Assembly (NCBI GenBank): GCA_035720425.1
Contig: DASTOB010000031.1
Coordinates: forward strand, 1-24,035
Reading direction: 5' to 3'
Source of the DNA: DASTOB01 sp035720425
GTDB taxonomy: Bacteria > Chloroflexota > Limnocylindria > Limnocylindrales > CSP1-4
Length of the DNA: 24,035 bases
Positions within the stretch are counted from its first letter, which is position 1. Each line of letters starts with the position of its first letter. Made by a program: the position numbers and the translations under genes. Under the pieces are notes generated by a model, which had not been told where the DNA came from, ran no database searches, and saw nothing but the letters and a program-made list of their open reading frames with translations. Of the stretch, positions 15,232-21,221 are shown in pieces.

Positions 15232-15702
15232 TCAGCTCCGCGGCTCGAGGATGACGACGGCCGTCTCGGTCGGGCGGCGCGCCGCCCAGCTGTCGAGGTT
15301 TGCGCCGTCGTACTCCGCCCACCTCGCCCACAGGCGCGGCCGCTCGTCCGGCGTCGCCGCTCGACCGCGGACGGGTCGCGACCCATCATGGAGGGTCACG
15401 GTCGTGTCGGCATGGGCCTGCAGGTTCAGCCACCAGGCCGGCTCCGGCGCGCCCCACCCGTTCATGGCCAGGGTGACCAGGTTCGGGCCGTCCTCGAAAT
15501 AGCCCAGGATCGCGGTCCGTTCCCTCCCGGAGCGGCGCCCGATCGTCGTCAGGCGCATCATGCCCCACGTCGTCGGTGTTGCCGGGCGGAGGCCGAGCCG
15601 GCCGCGTGTCAGTGCGAGGATCGCCCGATGGACGACCCAGGCGGACCGGACGAACCAGCGCGGGGGCAGCGGCGCGCGTCGGGCTTCCTGCGTGGCACTC
15701 AT
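15232..15702 (-). CDS. Nitroreductase/deazaflavin-dependent oxidoreductase family protein
   Basis: 156 residues from the ATG at 15702, with a strong SD (aaggag, 7 nt spacing). The split beta-barrel family of deazaflavin (F420)-dependent nitroreductases (Ddn-like) is indicated by MRLTTIGRRSGRERTAILGYFEDG (49-72, given as contiguous motifs), LVTLAMNGWGAPEPAWWLNL (75-94) and ADTTVTLHDG (~97-106), with the usual length of ~140-160. Members reduce quinones, nitro compounds or lipid-like substrates with F420H2; the physiological substrate here is unknown. It is divergently transcribed from a TetR-family regulator with 98 bp between them, so it is probably that regulator's target and may respond to an electrophilic or aromatic compound. 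Confidence 0.85.
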   Translation of the reverse strand: MSATQEARRAPLPPRWFVRSAWVVHRAILALTRGRLGLRPATPTTWGMMRLTTIGRRSGRERTAILGYFEDGPNLVTLAMNGWGAPEPAWWLNLQAHADTTVTLHDGSRPVRGRAATPDERPRLWARWAEYDGANLDSWAARRPTETAVVILEPRS

Positions 15703-15723
15703 CGTGGTCTCCTTGATGCGTAC

Positions 15724-15782
15724 GGCGTAAGTTTATGGCGTAAGTCTCGCTCTTCGCCGTCTCGCTGTCAAGTACTTACGGT
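15724..15782. promoter_or_regulatory. Operator-promoter region between nitroreductase and TetR genes
   Basis: Two direct copies of GGCGTAAGT at 15724-15732 and 15737-15745 face an inverted, one-mismatch copy ACTTACGGT at 15774-15782. On the minus strand a perfect -35 TTGACA (15771-15766) leads toward the nitroreductase, with the -10 region (~15743-15748) overlapping the second box. On the plus strand the inverted box lies next to the regulator's own -10 (15789). This suits autoregulation plus repression of the nitroreductase by the TetR protein. Confidence 0.6.
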
Positions 15783-15788
15783 GTAACC

Positions 15789-15794
15789 TACGGT
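15789..15794 (+). promoter_or_regulatory. -10 element TACGGT of the TetR gene (leaderless)
   Basis: TACGGT ends 6 nt before the GTG at 15801. It lies 7 bp beyond the nearest operator-like box. Confidence 0.45.
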
Positions 15795-15800
15795 CGTCCC

Positions 15801-16511
15801 GTGGCCACCCGAACCGATCCCGCAGCCGCACGACGCGTGCCTCTCACACGCGAGCGCGTGCTCCGTGCCGCCATCGACCTCGCGGACCGCGAGGGGATCG
15901 ATTCACTGAGCATGCGGCGCCTCGGCCAGGAGCTGGGAGTCGAGGCGATGTCGCTCTACAACCACGTCGCCGGCAAGGACGACGTTCTCGATGGCGTGGT
16001 CGACCTCGTCGTCGGCGAAGTCGACCTCGCCCCCATCAATGACGAGTGGAGGACTGCGGCGCGCGACCGCATCCTGTCGGCGCGTCGGGTCATGCTCCGC
16101 CACCCGTGGGCGGCCGGCGTGATCGTGTCGCGGCGCCAGCCGAGCCCCCGGATGCTGGCCTACATGGACAGCATGGGCGGCATCATGCGGGCCGGCGGAT
16201 TCTCGGTGGATCTCATGCACCATGCGTTCCACGCCCTCGGCAGCCGGGTGCTGGGCTTCACGCAGGAGCTGTTCGACGACAGCGCCGAGCTGGAAGCCAC
16301 CCCGGAGGTCCAGGAGCTCATGCTCCGCCGGATGGCGCAGGAGTATCCGAACATCACGGCCATCATGGAGCAGGTCATGCACGACGACACATCCGTCGTC
16401 GGCACCGGCTGCGACGACCAGGTCGAGTTCGAGTTCGCCCTGGACCTCATCCTCGACGGCCTCGAACGGCTTCGCCTGCGCGCCGGCGGCGGCACGGGCC
16501 CGCCCGAGTAG
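15801..16511 (+). CDS. TetR/AcrR-family transcriptional regulator
   Basis: 236 residues from the GTG at 15801. The N-terminal DNA-binding domain is clear: PLTRERVLRAAIDLADREG (14-32) then the helix-turn-helix SLSMRRLGQELGVEAMSLYNHVAGKDDVLD (35-64, given as motif). The large C-terminal ligand-binding half (TetR_C class, ~80-225) contains several Met- and His-bearing helices (VDLMHHAFHALGSRVLGF) and the closing dimer helix FEFALDLILDGLERL, as in tetracycline-repressor-type C domains. It probably represses the divergent nitroreductase gene and itself through the GGCGTAAGT boxes between them. The inducer is unknown; a small aromatic or drug-like molecule is likely from family precedent. Confidence 0.9.
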   Translation: MATRTDPAAARRVPLTRERVLRAAIDLADREGIDSLSMRRLGQELGVEAMSLYNHVAGKDDVLDGVVDLVVGEVDLAPINDEWRTAARDRILSARRVMLRHPWAAGVIVSRRQPSPRMLAYMDSMGGIMRAGGFSVDLMHHAFHALGSRVLGFTQELFDDSAELEATPEVQELMLRRMAQEYPNITAIMEQVMHDDTSVVGTGCDDQVEFEFALDLILDGLERLRLRAGGGTGPPE

Positions 16512-16537
16512 GGCGACGACCGGCGCGCATCGCCTGC

Positions 16538-16543
16538 TACCAT
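16538..16543 (+). promoter_or_regulatory. -10 element TACCAT close to a start codon
   Basis: TACCAT ends 9 nt before the ATG at 16553. The gap cggcgggcg has no good SD match, so a near-leaderless mRNA is likely. Confidence 0.45.
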
Positions 16544-16552
16544 CGGCGGGCG

Positions 16553-16906
16553 ATGGAGATCATGGGCATTCGGATCCCGACAATCGTCAAGGACAACGTC
16601 GCCATTCGGTGTGACGGCTGCCTCGAGGTGATCGAGGGCACGCCGTGGCGCGTGAACCTCCTCGACATCGTCGCAAGCGAGGTGCCCGTGTCGTGGGCCG
16701 GGGCACCGATGATCAATCCGGGCCCGTTCCAGTTCCACCCGGATCCCTCGCACGCCCGAACGTGGATGGCGGCGCGCGGTTACCTCTTCTGCCGCAAGGG
16801 CGAGGTCCGCGAGATCATGCGCCCGGTGCCGATCCCCGGCGAGCCGCCGCGCTGGGGGCTGTGCGACGGGATCCATCGCGACGCCCACGCGTTCGTCCCC
16901 GCCTGA
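16553..16906 (+). CDS. Small four-cysteine protein of unknown function
   Basis: 117 residues from the ATG at 16553; the frame is open upstream but overlaps the TetR gene. Cys20 and Cys23 form a CxxC (IRCDGCLEVIEG) and two more Cys follow, in YLFCRKGEVREIM (~80) and GLCDGIHRD (~104). Four Cys spaced as CxxC...C...C could bind zinc or an iron-sulfur centre. There is no signal peptide or membrane helix. Start chosen for the -10 at 16538 and the hydrophobic-basic opening MEIMGIRIPTIVKDNVA. I do not recognise the family. Its last five codons and stop (AFVPA-stop) are repeated eight more times downstream in the 25-bp array. Confidence 0.7.
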   Translation: MEIMGIRIPTIVKDNVAIRCDGCLEVIEGTPWRVNLLDIVASEVPVSWAGAPMINPGPFQFHPDPSHARTWMAARGYLFCRKGEVREIMRPVPIPGEPPRWGLCDGIHRDAHAFVPA

Positions 16907-17098
16907 GCCCGGCGCGTTCGTCCCCGCCTGAGCCCGGCGCGTTCGTCCCCGCCTGAGCCCACGCGTTCGTCCCCGCCTGAGCCCGGCGCGTTCGTCCCCG
17001 CCTGAGCCCGGCGCGTTCGTCCCCGCCTGAACCCGGCGCGCTCGTCCCCGCCTGAACCCGGCACGTTCGTCCCCGCCTGAACCCGGCGCGTTCGTCCC
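16885..17098. repeat. 25-bp tandem array made from the 3' end of the preceding gene
   Basis: Nine copies of a 25-bp unit, consensus gcccggcgcgttcgtccccgcctga. The gttcgtcc core starts at 16891, 16916, 16941, 16965, 16990, 17015, 17040 (ctcg variant), 17065 and 17090. One unit is 24 bp. Copy 1 is the coding end of the Cys protein (Ala-Phe-Val-Pro-Ala-stop). Copies 2-9 are non-coding on the plus strand. Confidence 0.9.
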
Positions 17099-17147
17099 TG
17101 ATCCGGCGCGGGCCGCGGTTTTCGTCACCCGCGCATGGGGTGATCGT

Positions 17148-17161
17148 TCGTCACGTGACGA
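17148..17161. promoter_or_regulatory. Perfect 14-bp palindrome, possible regulator site
   Basis: tcgtcacgtgacga is self-complementary. The half-site gtgacga(ac) recurs in the 51-bp array at 17358 and 17409. No function assigned. Confidence 0.35.
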
Positions 17162-17235
17162 TTCGCGGGCGCGGGACTGCCGCGGCCTCCGTGAGCGTGG
17201 GAGAGCGGCCGATACCGCCCCCGTTTCGTCGGATT

Positions 17236-17289
17236 CTCACCTGGTGAGCGCCGTCGACCCCTCGGGCTGCACGACGCTCACGGGGTGAG
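17236..17289. promoter_or_regulatory. Pair of CTCAC-GTGAG inverted repeats
   Basis: ctcacctggtgag (17236-17248) and ctcacggggtgag (17277-17289) are two like inverted repeats with centres 41 bp apart, close to four helical turns. The spacing would place two dimers on the same DNA face. The regulator is unknown; the HTH gene at 17621 is a candidate by proximity only. Confidence 0.35.
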
Positions 17290-17539
17290 CAACCGACGAA
17301 TCAAGGGCTCCCTGCGCGCACCGGATGACGCAAGCGACGATTCGCCGCCCGCTCGTCGTGACGAACGCGCACGCGGTGACGCATCCGACGAAGTCAACGG
17401 CCACCGTCGTGACGAACGCGCACCCGGTGACGCAACCGACGAAATCGACGCCCACCGACGAGACGAAGACGCATCTGCGCAAATCCGATGCCGCGGCGAC
17501 CGCCGCGTCGAGCGCGTTGACACCGCGCCGATCGGCCAT
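17237..17539 (-). CDS. Possible small repeat protein with 17-residue Cys-containing repeats
   Basis: 100 residues from the ATG at 17539, with a good SD (ggagg, four bases upstream). The middle holds 17-residue repeats, VDFVGCVT(A/G)CAFVTTV(A/G), from the 51-bp array. Comparing the two full copies in this frame gives three third-position synonymous changes and two Ala/Gly changes. In the plus-strand frame at 17285 all five changed codons alter the residue. This pattern and the SD favour the minus frame, if any is coding. No family recognised, and it may instead be a chance ORF in non-coding repeat DNA. Confidence is low. Confidence 0.3.
   Translation of the reverse strand: MADRRGVNALDAAVAAASDLRRCVFVSSVGVDFVGCVTGCAFVTTVAVDFVGCVTACAFVTTSGRRIVACVIRCAQGALDSSVAHPVSVVQPEGSTALTR
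17310..17490. repeat. 51-bp tandem array
   Basis: Two full copies starting at 17354 and 17405 (cgtcgtgacgaacgcgcac...), a partial upstream copy (gatgacgcaagcgacga at ~17324 aligns with the copies 51 and 102 bp later) and a decayed downstream copy from 17456. The unit is 17 codons long and stays in frame on both strands. Confidence 0.8.
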
Positions 17540-17620
17540 CTATCCTCCGCCCGCCGCGACCCACATGTCCGTACCGAGATTTGCGGAGATTTGCGGCCCC
17601 GGTAGCCGTGCAGGAGCCCT

Positions 17621-18292
17621 GTGACCGACCCATCCCTCGCGCCGCCCGGCGAGTGGCTTTCCCTGGGCCCCGCCGCGCGCCTCATCGGCGTCGATCCGGA
17701 CACGCTTCGCCGATGGGCGGACGACGGCCGCGTCGCCGCCTACCTGACCCCCGGCGGCCATCGCCGGTTCGAGCGCCGCGCCCTCGAGCGTCTCGTCGCC
17801 GCACGGCGCGCAGGAGGCCCGCGGCCCCTTGCCAGCCTCGGGGCAACGAGCGAACGACTGACGCAGGCGTATCGCCGGAGCTATGCACGGCCGGCCACCC
17901 CCGCCCACCCGATGCCCGACGTCGGTGAGCCGGATCGCGAGGCGTTCCGCCGGGACGGTCGCGAGCTCGTCGAGGCGCTGCTCGCGTACCTCGACGCGGA
18001 CGGCCACCCGGCGCGCGCCGCGGCGGAAAGCGACGCCGGTCGCCTGACCGACCATCTCGCCACCCGGTTGGCCGGCGGCGGAACGAGCCTGACCGAGTCG
18101 GTCGCCCTGTTCGTCGCCGCTCGCCGGCCATTCCTTGCCGAGCTCGGCGCGATCGCCCGCAAGCGCCGGCTCGATTCGGCCCGCCTGAGCTCGCTGTACG
18201 ACGAGGCATCCGGCCTCCTCGACCGGCTCCTGCTGCGGTTCGTCCGAGCGCACCAGGACGCAGCCACGATGAGCCACGAAGCCGCCCGATGA
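17621..18292 (+). CDS. MerR/excisionase-type helix-turn-helix protein
   Basis: 223 residues from the GTG at 17621 (SD caggag, 4 nt spacing). The DNA-binding domain is near the N-terminus: SLGPAARLIGVDPDTLRRWADDGRV (14-38, winged-helix HTH as in MerR/BldC) then the wing YLTPGGHRRFERRALERLV. The remaining ~150 residues are helical and Arg/Ala-rich (GRELVEALLAYLDAD, SVALFVAARRPFLAELGAIARK, SLYDEASGLLDRLLLRFV). They resemble the helical C-terminal region found in some HTH regulators of this type rather than a MerR coiled coil. No Cys-based metal site. The gene ends in MSHEAAR, encoded by the first copy of the 20-bp array, and runs into the membrane protein gene, so the two are probably co-expressed. 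Targets unknown. Confidence 0.8.
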   Translation: MTDPSLAPPGEWLSLGPAARLIGVDPDTLRRWADDGRVAAYLTPGGHRRFERRALERLVAARRAGGPRPLASLGATSERLTQAYRRSYARPATPAHPMPDVGEPDREAFRRDGRELVEALLAYLDADGHPARAAAESDAGRLTDHLATRLAGGGTSLTESVALFVAARRPFLAELGAIARKRRLDSARLSSLYDEASGLLDRLLLRFVRAHQDAATMSHEAAR

Positions 18293-18388
18293 ACCACGAC
18301 GCAGCCCAGTCGGCCACGAGGCAGCCCAGTGACCAACGAGGCGGCCCCGTGAACCACGAGACCCCCCGATGAGCCACGCGATCCTGCC
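18269..18388. repeat. 20-bp tandem array of RTGA-linked mini-ORFs at a gene junction
   Basis: Six units with a 20-bp period (ccacga-type core at 18274, 18294, 18314, 18334, 18354 and 18374) span the end of the HTH gene, the whole 76-bp gap and the start of the membrane protein gene. Most units begin with RTGA followed by a ccacga- or ccaacga-type core. Seven codons plus a stop fit in 24 bases, so each stop overlaps the next unit's start by four bases. Units 2 and 3 have lost this junction (gtcg). Confidence 0.85.
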
Positions 18389-19481
18389 CGCCCTGACCTC
18401 CCTCCTTGCACTCGGCTTCTCGGTCGCCCTGTTCGACCAGTGGCGCGAGCGTCGCGGCGGGTTCCAGCTCATCTGGGGCATCGGGATGCTGTTCTACGGG
18501 GTCGCCGCGGGCGCGGAGGCGCTCGCCGCCCTGGGCGGCTGGAACGAGGCGCTGTACCGCACGTGGTACCTGACCGGCGCCGTCTGGACGGCCGGCTGGC
18601 TCGGCCTCGGCACGGCGTTCCTGCTGGCCCGGACCCGCTTCGGCTACGCGTTCGCGCTCTGCCTGTTCCTGGCCGGACTGTTCACGTTCCTCATCCGGAA
18701 CCGCCCCGAGTACGCCGGCACCGGGGCGATCCCGCTCCTGTACTTCGTCGCCGCCGGCGTGCTTGCCCTCGCCGTGGCCATCGAGACGTACTTCCAGAAC
18801 GAACGCTGGCCGGCGCTCGCCGCCGCGGCCGTGGGAGGCGCGACCGCGATCTCGATCGTCCTCATGGCGACGACCCAGCTGGCCGCACCGGGGTACGCCC
18901 TCGACCCGGCGACCGGTGCCCCGGTGGCGACGCTGTTCCCCGGTGAGCTCCGCCTGCTGACGCCGTTCCTCAACATCACCGGAGCGTTCGCCCTCGTTCT
19001 CGGGGCCGTCTTCTCGACCTACGTGTTCATGCCGAAGAAGCGGATCCTGCCGTACTCGCTCGACCCGAACCAGCCGGGCGACGAGTTCCTGTTCAACCTG
19101 TTCATCGCTCCGGTCGCCATCCTCGTCAACCTCGTCGCGTCGCTGCCGGGCGCCGCGCGCGAGCTCGTTCGCGGTCGGCTCCACAGCCGCGTGCCGGCCA
19201 CGATCCTCATCGCCATCGGGGCGTTCATCCCGTCGATCACCGACAGCCTCAACCGGTTCGGCTCCACCGACCTGTTCCAGCTCGGCAAGTTCCTCGGCGT
19301 GGTGTTCCTGTTCGCCGGGTTCCTCGTCTCGGTCGAGATCTTCCGCGAGATCCGGATCCCGTTCACGTCGATCCGGCTGGCGACCGGACGGCGCGAGCGC
19401 GCACCGACAGCCGGAACGGCGGAATCACGGCCGACATCGGCCGGCCAATCGGCGACGACGACAGCCGATCCGACCGCCTGA
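18369..19481 (+). CDS. Polytopic membrane protein of unknown function
   Basis: 370 residues from the ATG at 18369, which lies in the last 20-bp repeat. About nine or ten hydrophobic helices, for example LPALTSLLALGFSVALF (~6-22), LIWGIGMLFYGVAAGAEALAAL, TGAVWTAGWLGLGTAFLLA, FALCLFLAGLFTFLI, LLYFVAAGVLALAVAIE, LNITGAFALVLGAVFSTYVF and LFNLFIAPVAILVNLVASL. Aromatic and Arg residues (QWRERRGGFQ, RTRFGYAF) mark the loops. The last ~40 residues are a soluble Ala/Thr-rich tail. No transporter or enzyme motif recognised. The ATGA overlaps with the array upstream suggest translational coupling to the HTH gene. Sensor or lipid-related roles are possible, without evidence here. Confidence 0.8.
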   Translation: MSHAILPALTSLLALGFSVALFDQWRERRGGFQLIWGIGMLFYGVAAGAEALAALGGWNEALYRTWYLTGAVWTAGWLGLGTAFLLARTRFGYAFALCLFLAGLFTFLIRNRPEYAGTGAIPLLYFVAAGVLALAVAIETYFQNERWPALAAAAVGGATAISIVLMATTQLAAPGYALDPATGAPVATLFPGELRLLTPFLNITGAFALVLGAVFSTYVFMPKKRILPYSLDPNQPGDEFLFNLFIAPVAILVNLVASLPGAARELVRGRLHSRVPATILIAIGAFIPSITDSLNRFGSTDLFQLGKFLGVVFLFAGFLVSVEIFREIRIPFTSIRLATGRRERAPTAGTAESRPTSAGQSATTTADPTA

Positions 19482-19501
19482 CGCACTCGGCCGGGCCCCC
19501 C

Positions 19502-19507
19502 TACGAT
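19502..19507 (+). promoter_or_regulatory. -10 element TACGAT of a leaderless transcript
   Basis: TACGAT ends 6 nt before the GTG at 19514. There is no room for an SD-bearing leader. Confidence 0.5.
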
Positions 19508-19513
19508 GGCGCG

Positions 19514-20491
19514 GTGCCCGACACCCGATCCCCCCTGGCGGGGACGTTCATCGTCCTCACGGCCGCGTCGCTGTTCGCAACGCTCGGCGTGCTGTCGCGC
19601 TTCGCGTATGAGCGCGGAATGGACCCGACGGCGTTCGTCGCATGGCGCGCCGGCCTTGCCACGGTCGCGCTGCTCGCCGTCGTCTGGTGGCGCGTCGGCC
19701 GATCGGGTCGCCCGCTCCTGGGTCCATCGAGCATGTCGACACGCGAGCGTGGCGCCATCGGCGTCGCGATTGCCTGCGGCCTGCTCCTGAACCTCGCGAT
19801 CTTCGGCGCCTTCGAACGGACGACGATCGCGCTCGCGCTGCTCGGTTTCTACACGTATCCGGCGATGGTCGCGGCGGTCGCCGTCGCGATCGGGCGCGAG
19901 CCGCTCACGCGCGCCGTGATCGCCGCGCTCGCCGTCGCGGTCGGCGGCATGGTGCTCGTCCTGCTCGGTGGCCTCGATCCGACCGGCGAGTTCCGGTTCG
20001 ATGCGCTCGGGATCGGCCTTGCCCTCGGGGCCGCCGCATGCCAGACGGTCTTCGTGACCGTGAGCCGCGGCTACCGGCGGGTGCCGGCCGACCAGGCGAT
20101 GACGCTCATCCTCGCCGGGACCTTCGCGGCCACGGTCGCGCTGTCGCTCTGGGCGGATGGCGACGGCGCCCTCCTCCGCCCGGTGCGCGAGCCGGGCGTC
20201 CTGCCGATCCTCGCCGCGGCCGGGATCCTCGGGGCCGCGATCCCGTCCCTCCTGTTCCTCGTCGGGATCCGCCTCATCGGGGGAACGCGGGCCGGCATCC
20301 TCATGCTGTTCGAGCCGGTCGTCGGCGTGGGGCTCGCGGCGATCCTGCTCGGCGAGGCGCTCGGACCGATCCAGGCAGCCGGCGGCGCGGCGATCCTCGC
20401 AGCCGCGGTGATCCTCCAGCGCGCCCCCGCCCACCGCGCGCCGGCCGCCGAGGAGGAGCCGATCGCCGTTCCATCGCCGGGAGGTCCGTGA
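19514..20491 (+). CDS. EamA/DMT-superfamily transporter
   Basis: 325 residues from the GTG at 19514. Two EamA repeats of five helices each. The first is ~10-145, opening with GTFIVLTAASLFATLGVLSR and containing DPTAFVAWRAGLATVALL and TIALALLGFYTYPAMVA. The second is ~165-300, with IGLALGAAACQTVFVTVS, ILAAAGILGAAIPSLLFLVGI, and GTRAGILMLFEPVVGVGLAAILLGE, quoted as motifs. FEPV near the last helix pair is typical of EamA proteins. A hydrophilic C-terminal tail of ~25 residues follows. The family exports amino acids, purines or other metabolites across the inner membrane. The substrate cannot be told. It is flanked by unrelated genes and has its own -10, so it is likely monocistronic. Confidence 0.9.
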   Translation: MPDTRSPLAGTFIVLTAASLFATLGVLSRFAYERGMDPTAFVAWRAGLATVALLAVVWWRVGRSGRPLLGPSSMSTRERGAIGVAIACGLLLNLAIFGAFERTTIALALLGFYTYPAMVAAVAVAIGREPLTRAVIAALAVAVGGMVLVLLGGLDPTGEFRFDALGIGLALGAAACQTVFVTVSRGYRRVPADQAMTLILAGTFAATVALSLWADGDGALLRPVREPGVLPILAAAGILGAAIPSLLFLVGIRLIGGTRAGILMLFEPVVGVGLAAILLGEALGPIQAAGGAAILAAAVILQRAPAHRAPAAEEEPIAVPSPGGP

Positions 20492-20534
20492 GTCCGCGGC
20501 GCGTCTCGGCGTTTCCCGCGCCGTCATGAGGGGG

Positions 20535-20540
20535 TAGATT
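20535..20540 (+). promoter_or_regulatory. -10 element TAGATT close to a start codon
   Basis: TAGATT ends 10 nt before the GTG at 20551. The gap cgccgacacg has no SD. Confidence 0.45.
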
Positions 20541-20550
20541 CGCCGACACG

Positions 20551-21207
20551 GTGTCAGCGCCCGATCGGATTCGCGTCCTCCTCGTCGACGACCATGCCGT
20601 CGTCCGGCGCGGGCTGCGCGGGTTCCTCGAGCTGCTCGACGACATCGAGATCGTCGGCGAAGCGGAGAACGGGCGCCTGGCGGTCGACGCGGCCCGGTCC
20701 CTGCGGCCGGACGTCGTGCTCATGGACCTGCTCATGCCGGTCCTCGACGGGATCGCCGCGACCGCCCAGCTGCGCGACGAGCAGCCGGACCTCCAGATCG
20801 TCGCGCTGACGAGCTTCGTCGAGGAGGACCGGGTCACGGCCGCGATCGAGGCCGGGGCGAGCGGCTTCCTCCTGAAGGACGCCGAGGCGGACGAGGTGGC
20901 GGCGGCGATCCGGGCGGCCCACCGCGGCGAGGTGCGCTTCGACCCGGCCGTCGCGCGGATCCTCGCTCGCCGGGTCGCCCAGTCCCGCGCGCCGGCCGAT
21001 CCGGCGCCAGCCCTGACCGACCGCGAGCGCGAGGTCCTCGGCCTGATCGCCCGCGGGCTCGGCAACCAGGCGATCGCCGACGAGCTCGGCATCACGGAAC
21101 GCACGGCGCGCACGCACGTCAGCAACATCCTCGGCAAGCTCGACCTGTCGAGCCGGACCCAGGCTGCCCTGTGGGCGGTCGAGCATCGGATCGCTGGTTC
21201 GGAGTGA
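20551..21207 (+). CDS. NarL/LuxR-family response regulator (orphan)
   Basis: 218 residues from the GTG at 20551. The receiver domain (~6-120) has the acidic pair Asp13/Asp14 in VLLVDDHAVVRRGLR, the phospho-acceptor Asp59 in VVLMDLLMPVLDG, Thr87 in ALTSF and Lys109 in GFLLKD, so it is fully phosphorylatable. The LuxR-type HTH (~150-205) reads LTDREREVLGLIARGLGNQAIADELGITERTARTHVSNILGKL. It most resembles LiaR/DegU-type regulators that act as dimers. No histidine kinase gene lies next to it in the window, so the partner kinase is elsewhere. The following alpha/beta hydrolase gene starts 46 bp downstream and may share the transcript. Confidence 0.92.
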   Translation: MSAPDRIRVLLVDDHAVVRRGLRGFLELLDDIEIVGEAENGRLAVDAARSLRPDVVLMDLLMPVLDGIAATAQLRDEQPDLQIVALTSFVEEDRVTAAIEAGASGFLLKDAEADEVAAAIRAAHRGEVRFDPAVARILARRVAQSRAPADPAPALTDREREVLGLIARGLGNQAIADELGITERTARTHVSNILGKLDLSSRTQAALWAVEHRIAGSE

Positions 21208-21221
21208 CGGGCAAGACCGGT

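Larger units (their letters stand above)
16907..17620. other. 714-bp repeat-rich intergenic region
   Basis: Holds the rest of the 25-bp array, the palindrome at 17148-17161, two CTCAC-n3-GTGAG inverted repeats (17236-17248 and 17277-17289) and the 51-bp array (~17310-17490). The only gene candidate is the minus-strand ORF at 17237-17539. Plus-strand frames at 17285 and 17325 read the same array. Confidence 0.6.

Noticed and set aside
17285..17605. Plus-strand ORF with RRDERARGDASDE repeats
   Set aside because: Differences between repeat copies all change residues in this frame and no SD precedes the GTG. The antisense frame has slightly better support.
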